From positions 1,488,001 through 1,552,000 of the forward strand of contig NC_017219.1 of NCBI RefSeq assembly GCF_000269965.1: a stretch of 64,000 bases of DNA. Direction: 5' to 3'. The DNA is from Bifidobacterium longum subsp. infantis ATCC 15697 = JCM 1222 = DSM 20088 (GTDB taxonomy: Bacteria > Actinomycetota > Actinomycetes > Actinomycetales > Bifidobacteriaceae). Below, one piece after another: positions 52,416 through 61,461 of this stretch (position 1 is its first letter; every line of letters begins with the position of its first letter). The notes under the pieces were generated by a model. It was not told the DNA's origin, did not search any database, and saw only the letters and a list, made by a program, of their open reading frames with translations. The translations under genes and the position numbers were made by a program.

Positions 52416-52615
52416 GGTCCTCCCTTTGTTGGTGTTCGGTCATGCGCCACTCTAGGTCACGCCCCGTCCCGATTGCCGAACCCGTCCTACATTCTGGGCT
52501 ATTCCTCGTTGGTTCGTATCGCTACGGAACCAGAGCGGCCAACAAAAAGGAAAATCGCCATGAATATCGGTCATACGGCCTGGGATTGATTCCATTGATG
52601 GCATAGACTGGGCGC

Positions 52616-53308
52616 ATGTGCAGGAGATTCGCGCTTGATTTGGATTGGGATGCCGTGGCCTCACAGTTCGCGGTAGACGAGGATGACGTGCGCGTTGACA
52701 CTCTGCCACAGCCTTCCTACAACATCGCACCCACGCAGAACATTGGCGTGGTGGCACAGGGCAAGGATGGCCGCCGTCATCTGACCGGTGCCTATTGGTC
52801 GCTGGTGCCGCGATGGAGCGCCAGCAAAGTGCTGAGCTACCCCACATATAATGCGCGTGTGGAGTCTGCGCATGTCAAGCCGGCGTTCGCCGAATCCACA
52901 AAATCCATGCGAGCCATCATCCCCGCTTCCGGCTACTACGAATGGAAAGGTCGCAGGCCGTTCTATTTTCACGCACCACATGATGAACTATTGTCTTTGG
53001 CCGGCCTGTACTCATGGTGGAGGCCGTCTCCCGCATCGCCATGGCAGCTGACCGCAACCATCATCACCTGCCCTGCCGCGGACGAGTTCGTCAAGGTGCA
53101 TGATCGCATGCCCCTGCTGGCGCCTCGGAATATGGTTGCCTCATGGCTGGACCGCTCCGTTGACGGAGCCGCACTGTTAGATTCCATGCGGGAAGCGGGT
53201 ACCCTGCTTTCCCGGCGTCTGCAATTTCACGAAGTCGCGCCACTGAACAGCGACGGCAAACGTCTTATTCAGCCATTGGATTCCACCGAACCCATGCGTC
53301 TGTTTTGA
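52616..53308 (+). CDS. SRAP-domain abasic-site protein (YedK/HMCES-like)
   Basis: The 230-residue protein has catalytic C2 right after the initiator Met (MCRRFALD), PSYNIAPTQNIGVV, SYPTYNARVESAHVKPAF, the active-site glutamate in IPASGYYEWKG and histidine in KVHDRMPLLAP. SRAP proteins form a thiazolidine crosslink with abasic sites in single-stranded DNA, shielding them at forks. It is convergent with nfo, which also handles abasic sites. Confidence 0.9.
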   Translation: MCRRFALDLDWDAVASQFAVDEDDVRVDTLPQPSYNIAPTQNIGVVAQGKDGRRHLTGAYWSLVPRWSASKVLSYPTYNARVESAHVKPAFAESTKSMRAIIPASGYYEWKGRRPFYFHAPHDELLSLAGLYSWWRPSPASPWQLTATIITCPAADEFVKVHDRMPLLAPRNMVASWLDRSVDGAALLDSMREAGTLLSRRLQFHEVAPLNSDGKRLIQPLDSTEPMRLF

Positions 53309-53437
53309 GCTCTTGCAGCTGGAACCGGCTATGCAGCTGTATATGAAGACGGATCAATCAATGCCCCGCTGATAGCTAACCTCGTATGGCCCTCAGTCAA
53401 AAACAGGTCTCTTCTGCTCGACATTGGTCGACTACGA

Positions 53438-54292
53438 CTACTTTTGCACCAATCCGCGCAGCAACTCGATCTCGTCGCGATGCGTGGCGGGCGTCTGCTC
53501 CTTGGTTTCGAGGATCATCGGGAGCTTGGCCATGATCGGGTCGTTGACCAGTCGCGTGAAAAACGGGATGCCGAGCTGGCCCTGCCCGATGTTGGCGTGA
53601 CGATCCTTATGCGAGTCGAGGCCAAACTGCGAATCGTTCACGTGAATCGCCTTGACCTTGGCCAAGCCGATCGCCTCATCCAACTGGCGCATCACACCGT
53701 CGTAGTCGTTCACCAAATCGTAGCCGGCATCCAGCACATGGCAGGTGTCGAACGTGACGCCGACGTTCGCCTTGTTCTTCACGCCGTTCATGATCGTGGC
53801 GAGCTCCTCAAAGTTGCGCCCGCATTCCGTGCCTTTGCCGGCCATGGTCTCCAGAAGCACCATGACGCCGGTCGTACGCTCGAACACCTGATTCAGTCCC
53901 TCGCTGATCAGCTGGCAGCCGGTCTTGGTGCCTTGGCCCACATGTGCGCCGGGATGAATATTGATATACACCTCCTGGCCGGCCTCGCGGATGGCGGTCA
54001 GCAGCTCGATGTCCTCGGCCAACGCCTCGATCGCGAATGCGCGCTTGGCCTCATCCTTGCCTGCCAGATTGTAGACGTACGGCGCGTGGACGACCAACGG
54101 CCCATAGTCCTCAGCCTTCAGACGTGCGCCGAACGTTGCCGCGTCGGCCGGGTCGAGCGCCTTCGAACGCTTGCCGTACGGGGAGCGCGGGAAGAACGCG
54201 AACGCGGTTCCGCCCTCCTCATGGGAGCGTTCCAGCAGTGCATTCCATCCGCCGGCCGTCGACAGATGCGATCCGATATACAGTTCCGTCAT
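53438..54292 (-). CDS. nfo: endonuclease IV (AP endonuclease)
   Basis: The 284-residue TIM barrel has IGSHLSTAGGWNALLE, VVHAPYVYNLAGKDE, INIHPGAHVGQGTKTG, VLLETMAGKGTECG, VTFDTCHVLDAGYDL, IHVNDSQFGLDSHKDRHANI and LETKEQTP, which together supply the three-metal ligands. It nicks DNA 5' of abasic sites. ATG 54292 follows GAGGAG. Confidence 0.93.
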   Translation of the reverse strand: MTELYIGSHLSTAGGWNALLERSHEEGGTAFAFFPRSPYGKRSKALDPADAATFGARLKAEDYGPLVVHAPYVYNLAGKDEAKRAFAIEALAEDIELLTAIREAGQEVYINIHPGAHVGQGTKTGCQLISEGLNQVFERTTGVMVLLETMAGKGTECGRNFEELATIMNGVKNKANVGVTFDTCHVLDAGYDLVNDYDGVMRQLDEAIGLAKVKAIHVNDSQFGLDSHKDRHANIGQGQLGIPFFTRLVNDPIMAKLPMILETKEQTPATHRDEIELLRGLVQK

Positions 54293-54415
54293 TCCAAACT
54301 CCTCATGTTCCGCTCGCTGTTCGTGTTACCGCTATCATATGGTAGGCGGTATCGCGCGCCGCCCGCACAACCGACACGAGACACAACTGTTCACCCGACC
54401 AAAGGAGACCCGAGC

Positions 54416-55816
54416 ATGGCGGCAGCCGGCACACCCAAGGACGATACCGGCCTTGAACGAAAGATGGAGTCGCGCCACCTGACGATGATCTCCCTGGGCG
54501 GCGTGATCGGCACCGGTCTGTTCGTCAGCTCCGGCTACACGATTCATCAGGCGGGGCCGTTGGGCGCGATCCTCGCTTACGCGGCCGGCTCTCTGCTCGT
54601 ATACTGTGTGATGGTGTCGCTGGGCGAGCTGTCCGTGGCCATGCCGTACGCCGGCAGTTTCCACATGTATGCGAAGCGGTTCATCGGCCCCGGCACCGCG
54701 TTCACCATCGCCATCCTGTATTGGCTGAACTGGGCGGTGGCGCTCGCCTCCGGATTTACGGCCGCGGGGTTGTTGATGCAGCGATGGTTCCCGCATTCGC
54801 CGTCCTGGGTGTGGTCGGCCGTGTTCATTGTGGTGGTGTTCGCGCTCAATATCATGTCCGTGCGGCTGTACGGCGAGGCGGAATTCTGGTTTGCGTCGAT
54901 CAAGGTGTTCGCCATCGTCGCGTTCATTGTGATCGGCCTGCTGGCGATCTTCGGCGCCATACCGATTGCCGGCCATGATTCCGCGCCATTGTTCACCAAC
55001 TTCGTGGCCGGCGGCTGGTTCCCGAGCGGCATCGCGCCGATTTTCTCGACTTTGCTGACCGTGGTGTTCGCGTTCTCCGGCACCGAAGTGGTGGGCGTGG
55101 CGGCCGGCGAAACCAAGGATCCCTCGCGTGCGATCCCCAAGGCCGTGCACACCACGGTGCTGCGCCTGGTAATTTTCTTCATCGGCTCGATTCTGGTGAT
55201 GGCGGCCTTGATCCCCTGGCATCAGGCCGGCGTGGATACGAGCCCGTTCGTGCTGGTGTTCCAGTCAATCGGTATGCCGTTCGCCGGCGACATCATGAAC
55301 TTCGTGGTGCTCACGGCTGTGCTTTCCGCCGCGAACTCCGGCCTGTACGTGTGTTCGCGCATGGTGTGGTCGCTGGCCAAGGAGCGGCTGATTCCCGAAC
55401 GTTTTGCTAAGACGAATTTCCGTGGTGTGCCGGTGTGGGCCGTGCTGTTCAGCATGGCGGGCTCGCTGCTGGCGTTGCTGTCTTCCGTGATCGCCGCTTC
55501 GACCGTGTATCTGGTGTTGGTCGCCGTATCCGGCTTGGCGACGCTGGTGGTGTGGTTCTCCGTGTGCGTGTGCCATATCCGGTTTAGGCGTGAATGGACG
55601 CGGGATGGTCATAGTGCCGACGAACTCGGCTATCGCGCTCCCGGCTTTCCGGTGTTGCCGTGGCTGGCCATCGTGATGTGCATCGGCGCGCTGCTGCTCG
55701 TGGTGCTCGATGAGACGCAACGTTCGACCCTGTATTGCATGATTCCGTTCGTCGTCTGCTGCTACGCGGCCTATTACGCCCTCGAACGCCAACGCAAACG
55801 CGAAAAGAATACCTAA
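54416..55816 (+). CDS. amino-acid permease (APC superfamily, AAT-type)
   Basis: The 466-residue protein starts GLERKMESRHLTMISLGGVI GTGLF, the conserved first-helix signature. Twelve helices follow, with FAFSGTEVVGVAAGETKDPS in helix 6-7 and CSRMVWSLAKERLIP. It is closest in pattern to lysine/aromatic/GABA permeases. ATG 54416 has AAAGGAG upstream. The substrate cannot be told from sequence alone. The stop runs directly into the 200-bp inverted repeat. Confidence 0.85.
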   Translation: MAAAGTPKDDTGLERKMESRHLTMISLGGVIGTGLFVSSGYTIHQAGPLGAILAYAAGSLLVYCVMVSLGELSVAMPYAGSFHMYAKRFIGPGTAFTIAILYWLNWAVALASGFTAAGLLMQRWFPHSPSWVWSAVFIVVVFALNIMSVRLYGEAEFWFASIKVFAIVAFIVIGLLAIFGAIPIAGHDSAPLFTNFVAGGWFPSGIAPIFSTLLTVVFAFSGTEVVGVAAGETKDPSRAIPKAVHTTVLRLVIFFIGSILVMAALIPWHQAGVDTSPFVLVFQSIGMPFAGDIMNFVVLTAVLSAANSGLYVCSRMVWSLAKERLIPERFAKTNFRGVPVWAVLFSMAGSLLALLSSVIAASTVYLVLVAVSGLATLVVWFSVCVCHIRFRREWTRDGHSADELGYRAPGFPVLPWLAIVMCIGALLLVVLDETQRSTLYCMIPFVVCCYAAYYALERQRKREKNT

Positions 55817-56015
55817 CTCGGTTTCGAGGGGCTGATTCGGCGTTCGCCGGAGGTCTACTTGCGTTTCAAGGGGCTGATGCCCAAGTAGGCAAGGCTCCGA
55901 AATGGCGTCATGTCGTTGCCACAAAGCCGTTTATACTCGCGGTTTGGCGTTTGAGCAGCCCCTCGAAAGCCAAGTAGATGTCCCCACCGGACGAAATCAG
56001 CCCCTCGAAGCCGAG
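55817..56015. repeat. 199-bp imperfect inverted repeat (MITE-like or structured RNA)
   Basis: Arm 55817-55877 (CTCGGTTTCGAGGGGCTGAT...) and arm 55955-56015 are reverse complements over about 61 bases with mismatches, including TCTACTTG and AAGGGGCTG blocks. No gene fits inside. It begins directly after the permease stop and could end that transcript. Its symmetric ends also look like a non-autonomous mobile repeat. The remaining bases to 56178 show no gene. Confidence 0.6.
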
Positions 56016-56178
56016 AAACCATTGATGGCCGATTATGTTGAGTCCAGTGACGTGCCTGGTCCCGTGCTCGAACTGGTACAACAATTGGAGTTTGGTTTTT
56101 GCAAAGGGGCATTGTTATGTACAAGGTGTTGGTGTCGTTCGCAGACAGCTAATGCGCGTTGACTCGTCGCGCTAAGCC

Positions 56179-56787
56179 GTGGTCGCCGTTTGGGCCCTGA
56201 CCAAGCGCGTCTTCCTATCCGCGATCATACTCGGTGCAATGGTGAACATCGCCTGCGTGGCCAGTATCACCGGCGCGCAGATCATGTTGGCCGCCCGTGG
56301 CACCAGCGCGGTCATGATCGGACTGCTCGGCACGGCAATGGGCGTGAGCACGTTGGTCGGCTCGCTGTTGGCCAATAAACTGGTTGATATGGTTCCCACT
56401 GGGAGACTGATTGCGGGCGCACTTGCGTTATTCGCGGTCAGCCAGATGCCACTGCTATTCCTGCACAGCTACGCGGCCATTCTGATCTGCCAGATTCTGA
56501 CCGGCCTGCCGTTCCCCGCGCTGAACGCCGGTCTGCTCGGCTTTCTCTACGGCAAGACGCCCGACAATATTCAGGGTCGGGCTTCTGCCGTATTTGAAAC
56601 CACGGTCGGCATACTGGGCGCGGCATGCCCGGCGATGGTCGGCTGGCTGTTGCAACAGCCAGATCTCGGTTTCACGGCGGTGATGGGCGTGGCCGTGGCC
56701 TGTTCCGTAGCGGGATTGGCCATATCGTTGGCCGGCCCGCTGCGCAGCATTCCGACTCCCGAACGATGGTCGGAGGTTGCCCTGTAA
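56179..56787 (+). pseudogene. C-terminal half of an MFS transporter
   Basis: This 202-residue frame has six hydrophobic helices (FLSAIILGAMVNIACVASI, VMIGLLGTAMGVSTLVGSLL, LIAGALALFAVSQMPLLFL, ILICQILTGLPFPALNAGLL, VGILGAACPAMVGWLLQ, VMGVAVACSVAGLAISLAG). MFS proteins have twelve; the N-terminal half is missing and its place is taken by the inverted repeat. The second GTG-like start is weak. Probably non-functional. Confidence 0.65.
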
Positions 56788-56810
56788 CGCCAAACGGCGG
56801 AGCGCCGGTC

Positions 56811-57824
56811 TTATATGAGGTCGTACGGCATCTGATGCTTGACCAGCCAGAAGATGCCGAGGCCGATGAACACCAGCAGATTGAATCCGCCGCTATGCCA
56901 TGGCAGCACGATGACTAGCGTCGCCATACGCGCCACATAGAACGCCGCACGCCGCCAGCCTTCTCGCGGCCGGGTTTCCACTGTCATGTGCGTGAAACTG
57001 CCGCCGAACGTGCAGCCGCCGCGCAACCATGGCACCACGCCCTCGAAGAGGATGAGCGCCGCCAGGAAGAGGATCGAACCGGTCCAGTCGAACGGTTCCA
57101 TCGACTGCCATGAGCCATTGGAGCCCGAGGGCAGGTTCGAGCGGACGATCATGACGAACAGATGCGTCGGCATCACGGCGAACGCGATCAGCGTCATGTC
57201 GATGATGAACGTGATCAGCCGCCTCATGAAGCCTGGTGTGGTGGTCGGCGTCATATCGGCGACCCGCGCCGGAATCAGGCGCAGCGAAAGCATGGCCAGC
57301 GCGAATCCGATCAGCGCGCCGGTCGTGTTCCACAGGAGATCGTCCACGTCGAACAGACGGTAAGCGCACGGGAACACGCCCATGAGGCCGGTCAGCTGCA
57401 TCGTCTCCAGAAATAGCGACGTGGCGAACGACAGTACTGCGGTAACCGGCAGCGGCCAACGCCATATGCGGCCCATGATGAAGCCCAACGGCAGGAAGAA
57501 CACGATATTAAACGCGATTTGCAGTACGGCGGTGAGACCATCGGTACGGATGTCACCGATGAACTGCAGTGGGTTGAGCTGCGGTGTCAGATGGTGCGCG
57601 GCGCAATAGGCCGCCGCATCGGCCGGCATCGGATACAGTGTGAAGCACAGCAGGCCGAGCAAGTACAGCACCGTGCCATACGCCACTATGGCCGACGACA
57701 GTAGGATGCGATTGTCGCGGTGATACAGCAGCGCCAGCACCGGCACGGTCAGCAGCATGGACACAAACGGCCACAGCGCCATCGCGAACGCAAACGGTTC
57801 GGAAAAGTTCTTAAGAAATCCCAT
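56811..57824 (-). CDS. VanZ/RDD-domain membrane protein
   Basis: The 337-residue protein first carries a VanZ-like domain (LTPQLNPLQFIGD, IAFNIVFFLPLGFIMGRIWR, LFLETMQLTG, FDVDDLLWNTTGALIGFAL), then an RDD-like domain (PGFMRRLITFIIDMTLIAFA and later RARG-type GGCTFGGSFTHM). VanZ confers low-level teicoplanin tolerance in enterococci; the role here is unknown. ATG 57824 has GGGAG upstream; the upstream in-frame ORF to 57941 is not needed. Confidence 0.78.
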   Translation of the reverse strand: MGFLKNFSEPFAFAMALWPFVSMLLTVPVLALLYHRDNRILLSSAIVAYGTVLYLLGLLCFTLYPMPADAAAYCAAHHLTPQLNPLQFIGDIRTDGLTAVLQIAFNIVFFLPLGFIMGRIWRWPLPVTAVLSFATSLFLETMQLTGLMGVFPCAYRLFDVDDLLWNTTGALIGFALAMLSLRLIPARVADMTPTTTPGFMRRLITFIIDMTLIAFAVMPTHLFVMIVRSNLPSGSNGSWQSMEPFDWTGSILFLAALILFEGVVPWLRGGCTFGGSFTHMTVETRPREGWRRAAFYVARMATLVIVLPWHSGGFNLLVFIGLGIFWLVKHQMPYDLI

Positions 57825-57970
57825 CTTCAATGCTCCCTGCTTCGGCCCGCTCCGTTCGGTTTCGGACCTTGACTCTCGACTTCTGATTCCAAGGTACGGA
57901 ACATGACGGCATGCGGGTATCGGCCACGAGAGCGAAATCATTGGGATGAAAGACGATTCGTATCATTCGC

Positions 57971-58630
57971 ATGGATGAGGGAGATGCGCCAGTTACCATT
58001 GACGCCGACGAGGATGGCGTGGTCGACGCCGTGACCGCGCAGATGAGCGAGCGTACGTCGTTCATCGTGTTGGACCAGATCACTTCCGCCACCGCTATGC
58101 TGTTTCCGGCCCAGCGCATCGCCGCCGAAGCCCATCGCCGCGGCATCCGCATTTTGGTTGGTGGCGCGCACGCTCCCGCCCAACTGGCCGATCCGGTCGG
58201 CGGACTGCAGTCCGATTGGTGGGGCGGCAATTTTCATAAGTTCCCGTGTGCGCCGCGTGGCACGGCATTGCTGGTGATTCCGCCCGAAGGCGGTCAGGAT
58301 GGTCAGGATTTGTGGCCACTGATCGACTCGTGGGGTTTCGCCGACCCGTTCCCGGAGCGATTCGATGAGCAAGGCACCCAGGATTTATGCGGTCCGATTG
58401 CCGCGCCCGAGTCCCTGCGCGAGATCGAGCGACTGTGGGGCTGGGATGTCGTGCGCCGGTACATGTCCGATCTTGCCGATTACGCGGAGCGTCGGGTATC
58501 CGAGGCGGCCAGCGAGGTCGGCGGCGAACTGTACCTGCGCCTCACCGCCCACGCCTACGTCACCACCGACGCCATAGACCGCTTCGCCGAACAATCTATC
58601 CCAACCATCGTCGGATGGCTGCGTGGGTAA
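57971..58630 (+). pseudogene. remnant of a class-V PLP aminotransferase (isopenicillin-N epimerase-like)
   Basis: The frame encodes TSFIVLDQITSATAMLFPAQ, ILVGGAHAPAQLAD, the PLP-lysine region DWWGGNFHKFPCAPRGTALL, then a shortened C-terminus (YLRLTAHAYVTTDAIDRFAE). About 100-130 N-terminal residues with the substrate and PLP-phosphate site are missing, and the middle is compressed. Total 219 residues against about 400 normally. Probably inactive. Confidence 0.7.
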
Positions 58631-58907
58631 GCGAATCGTATGTTGCGTGGTGCCTTAACTATGGATGATTAAGGCGCCAATGCAACAGTATTAGAGTTTT
58701 GCGGGTTGTAGAGCTGCTTACAGAAAATTTGCGGTTGAACGGCAGCCCCAATCTTCCGTCACAGTGGCTTGACGAAATCTTCGCCATTGAAGTAGCCGGC
58801 GATGGCGTTGTGCTCGATGATGAGCTGCGGGTCGATGGCAAGCGTGTGATGTGGGTCTTCAGTGCCGCTGATTCCCCCTAATGGTCGATTATCTCTTCCT
58901 CGATAAT
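58631..58907. other. gap with possible decayed coding
   Basis: A 60-codon plus-strand frame (58699-58881) and an overlapping minus-strand frame (ending at 58747, with TLAIDPQLIIEHNAIAGYFN) are both open, but neither has a convincing start. I read the stretch as a gene remnant of unknown origin on one strand. Confidence 0.3.
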
Positions 58908-58946
58908 CAATATGCTGTCATGTGATCGCATGACAGCATATTGACA
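58908..58946. promoter_or_regulatory. 15-bp palindrome overlapping a promoter
   Basis: Perfect inverted repeat 58908-58922 with 58929-58943 (6-base loop). TTGACA at 58941-58946 overlaps its right arm and a TCTACT/TACTAT-like -10 lies near 58964-58971. A repressor binding here would block the promoter of the acetyltransferase gene. Confidence 0.5.
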
Positions 58947-58978
58947 TTCCCCGAACAAAGTGTTCTACTATGAACGGT

Positions 58979-59485
58979 ATGACGATTCGTATTGTTCCGA
59001 TTGAGCCGCAATGGTTTGAGGAAAAGGCCCAAGTTCAGTCGTACACGTGGCGCGAACTCAATCAGGGGCATATTCCGCAGGAAATCGTGGATGCGATCAC
59101 TCCCGAATTCGCGCTCAAACTGACGCGCAGCCACGCCAAAGAACCCAATCAGGTCGTATTGGTCGCTTTGGAGAACAACCACGTGATTGGTTTTGCTGAG
59201 CTTCTGCAAACGCCGCGCTCGCCAATCAAACGGTCCGAGGCTGCGGAACTGGCTTCGCTATATGTGTTGGAATCTTGCCATCGTCATGGCGTTGGCCGTG
59301 CTTTGGTTGAGGCGGGCCAACGCGCCATCGGCAACGATCGGCTCGCCTTGTGGGTCGCCGGATTCAACACCAACGCCCAAAGTTTCTACCGTCACATCGG
59401 CTTCCATGAGACCGGCCTGACTCAAACCGAAGACATGGGCCCGGAACTCGAAATGATCAACTACTCTGACGGCGTATTCCAGTGA
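58979..59485 (+). CDS. GNAT-family N-acetyltransferase
   Basis: The 168-residue protein has LYVLESCHRHGVGRALVEAG (acetyl-CoA motif A) and FNTNAQSFYRHIGFHETGL (motif B). ATG 58979 is taken because the inferred promoter would start transcription close to it, giving a leaderless mRNA; ATG 58970 would add three residues. The substrate is unknown. A DUF2316 gene follows with overlap. Confidence 0.75.
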   Translation: MTIRIVPIEPQWFEEKAQVQSYTWRELNQGHIPQEIVDAITPEFALKLTRSHAKEPNQVVLVALENNHVIGFAELLQTPRSPIKRSEAAELASLYVLESCHRHGVGRALVEAGQRAIGNDRLALWVAGFNTNAQSFYRHIGFHETGLTQTEDMGPELEMINYSDGVFQ

Positions 59486-59768
59486 GCAGCGCGCGGCGAC
59501 TATCCGCGAATTTCAGGAGAACATGAGCCGGCTGGGTCTGACCGCCGAACGGATCGGCAAGGATTTTGGCGTCAGCGGCAGCAGAGTGGAGCAAATCATC
59601 ACCCTCAAGTCGGGCGCGCTGGAGTATCCGTGGATTATCCGCGCCTATCTGCTGAGCAAAGCCGCGGCGCAGGGCGTGGAACTGACGCCGCTCACGGCGC
59701 TACGCGGAAATCCACACGATTATTGGTTCCTCGACGGCGACTTTATCGACCGAGGCGAAATCGATTAA
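59466..59768 (+). CDS. DUF2316-family protein
   Basis: The frame reads SSEQRAATIREFQENMSRLG, LTAERIGKDFGVSGSRVEQI, LTALRGNPHDYWFLDGDFID, the DUF2316 pattern with an HTH-like middle. The family's usual N-terminus (EQRxATxxEFxEN) is encoded upstream of ATG 59523, so that ATG is too late. The only in-frame start option before it is CTG 59466, within the end of the acetyltransferase gene. Otherwise a shortened 81-residue form starts at 59523. Confidence 0.65.
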   Translation: MTAYSSEQRAATIREFQENMSRLGLTAERIGKDFGVSGSRVEQIITLKSGALEYPWIIRAYLLSKAAAQGVELTPLTALRGNPHDYWFLDGDFIDRGEID

Positions 59769-59808
59769 AACCGATTGATAATCGGCCATTTATACGCGAG
59801 AGGCGCCG

Positions 59809-60342
59809 TCAATCGCCTCGCGCATAGAGGCCATCGCTCTCCGTGCAGGTGGCGATGCGTGTGTAGTATTCCGTCTTGTCCTCATGGTCGATACGTGCGC
59901 CGCAATGCTGCTGCACCGCAAGACTTGCCGGATTGGTTTTGTGGACACTCAGGTAAGCCTCTTTGATGCCGAGCTCGCGGGCCTTGGCAAGCGTGAGCTT
60001 GAGCCCGGCGGTCGCGTAGCCGTGGCCGCGGTATTCGCGGGCGACACCGTAGCCGATGTGGCCCGGACCGTTGCGCAGGAAGTCGGTGAGCCGGTGACGC
60101 AGGTTGAAGATGCCCACATAGTCGCCCTCATCGTTGACGAGAATGTATGTGGTGGCTGGCACCCAGCCGTCCGGCAGGCCGACGCCAAGCGACTCATCAC
60201 GCAACCCTCGCACATATGCGGCGAACCGTTCACGATTCATGCCGGCCGCTGGGTTCTCGAATCCCATCTCCTCCGCCGGGAATTTCGCGAACAAGTCAAA
60301 CGCGCGTTCCTGGTCCGCCAGCCATGTCTCGATCAGCCGCAT
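59809..60342 (-). CDS. GNAT-family N-acetyltransferase
   Basis: The 177-residue protein has GHIGYGVAREYRGHGYATAG (motif A) and YLSVHKTNPASLAVQQHCGA, with an N-terminal MRLIETWLADQERAFDLFAK. It resembles the RimJ/RimL-like general acetyltransferases of actinobacteria. Convergent with DUF2316. ATG 60342 follows GGAGGAG. Confidence 0.8.
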   Translation of the reverse strand: MRLIETWLADQERAFDLFAKFPAEEMGFENPAAGMNRERFAAYVRGLRDESLGVGLPDGWVPATTYILVNDEGDYVGIFNLRHRLTDFLRNGPGHIGYGVAREYRGHGYATAGLKLTLAKARELGIKEAYLSVHKTNPASLAVQQHCGARIDHEDKTEYYTRIATCTESDGLYARGD

Positions 60343-60413
60343 TGGTCACACTCCTCCTGTTTGACATAGCAAACCACACTACTACTGCTCGGCCAACGGC
60401 CGCAAGCCTTATC

Positions 60414-61117
60414 TAGGGTGTGTTTGCTCTAGTTGGTTTTGCTGGTGTTTTTGAGTTGGATGGTGATGAGGATGAGTTGGAGGTTGGCGAGGAAGGTGGC
60501 GTCGAGCCTGTCGTAGCGGGTGGCGGCCTTGCGGTGGTGCTTCATGCGGTTGAAGACGCGTTCGACCATGTTCCGTCCCTTGTGCGCCTGCCTGTCGTAG
60601 TCCCATGGGTCCGTGCGGTTCCTCTTGGGCGGCACGACCGGCGTCAGGCCGAACGACTCGGCCAGCAGGCTCATGGACCCCCCTCGTGCGCGCGGTCCAT
60701 GAGCAGGCGCGCGCCCATGAACGCGCCGGGCGCGGCCATGGAGCGGCTCCCGTGGCGTGCTGGTGGACCTTCACGCTCGTGGAGTCCATGGCGGGCACCC
60801 GAACCTCGACGGCGATGATCCGCTCCTCCTGCAATGCCGTGAACAGGCGTTCCATCGCGCCGTTCCCGGACCAGCGGTTGAACCGCCGGCAGACGGTGAT
60901 CCACTTGCCATAGCACTCCGGCAAATCCCTCCACGGAGCCCCGTCCTGCACATCCACAGCAGGGCGTTGACGAACCTGTAGTTGTCGACCGCCACGTTGC
61001 CCCTCTGTCGCGGCAACAGGTGCGCGACCCTCATGAACCGGTCAAGCGTGATGCCATACCCCGGCGTACGCATACGCCAATCATCACACAAAACCTAAAT
61101 AATGTAAACACACCCTA
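60414..61117 (-). mobile_element. decayed IS5-family insertion sequence
   Basis: Ends TAGGGTGTGTTTGC (60414) and GTAAACACACCCTA (to 61117) form inverted repeats. Inside, the minus strand encodes an IS5/IS427-type transposase in pieces: MRTPGYGITLDRFMRVAHLL..., RDLPECYGKWITVCRRFNRW, VPAMDSTSVKVHQHATGA, then SLLAESFGLTPVVPPKRNRT and RMKHHRKAATRYDRLDATFL. One frameshift is near 60960, and an internal deletion near 60680-60740 removed part of the DDE core. Not functional by itself. Confidence 0.75.
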
Positions 61118-61461
61118 ACTATTCTGTTCGATGTTCATTTGATACGTATCGACGGCCATACTCGGTTTGTGTGTTTTTGACGGTTTTTGTGAGGTTGTAA
61201 TCGCTTTCCAAAATGGTGAATACGCTTCAGCGGGAGAGGCTCAATGTTCAAATGACACTGTGCCGGTCTCACGAAATGCAAGCAAGATATGCGCGATTGA
61301 GGCAAATCGTTTCAGAAGCATCCGGCAAAGCCGTGTATCGCCTCCTTGAAATTTTTTGTATTTGGGACTAATTTGAGCACTTGGCAACGCAATCAGTGAC
61401 ATTTGCTGTCTGATTGCTTACACCCACGCAAAATATATTCAAGGAAGAAAGAGGGAGCGGC
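61118..61461. other. upstream region of symporter gene
   Basis: No gene is visible in these 344 bases. The region is AT-richer than the flanks. It contains a LacI-type operator-like site (61196-61209) and the ribosome-binding site GGGAG before ATG 61462. Confidence 0.45.
61196..61209. promoter_or_regulatory. LacI-family operator-like site
   Basis: TGTAATCGCTTTCC matches the TGNAANCGNTTNCA consensus of LacI-type operators at all but the last position, with the central CG. Many bifidobacterial sugar transporters use such sites. No LacI-type gene is in the window, so this is tentative. Confidence 0.35.

Noticed and set aside
52416..52615. Tryptophan leader peptide or attenuator upstream of the trpC-trpB fusion
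   Set aside because: Short ORFs on the minus strand contain no tandem Trp codons, and no T-box-like hallmark is evident.
53444..54415. Long N-terminal extension of the amino-acid permease frame
   Set aside because: It is antisense to endonuclease IV; ATG 54416 with AAAGGAG is the real start.
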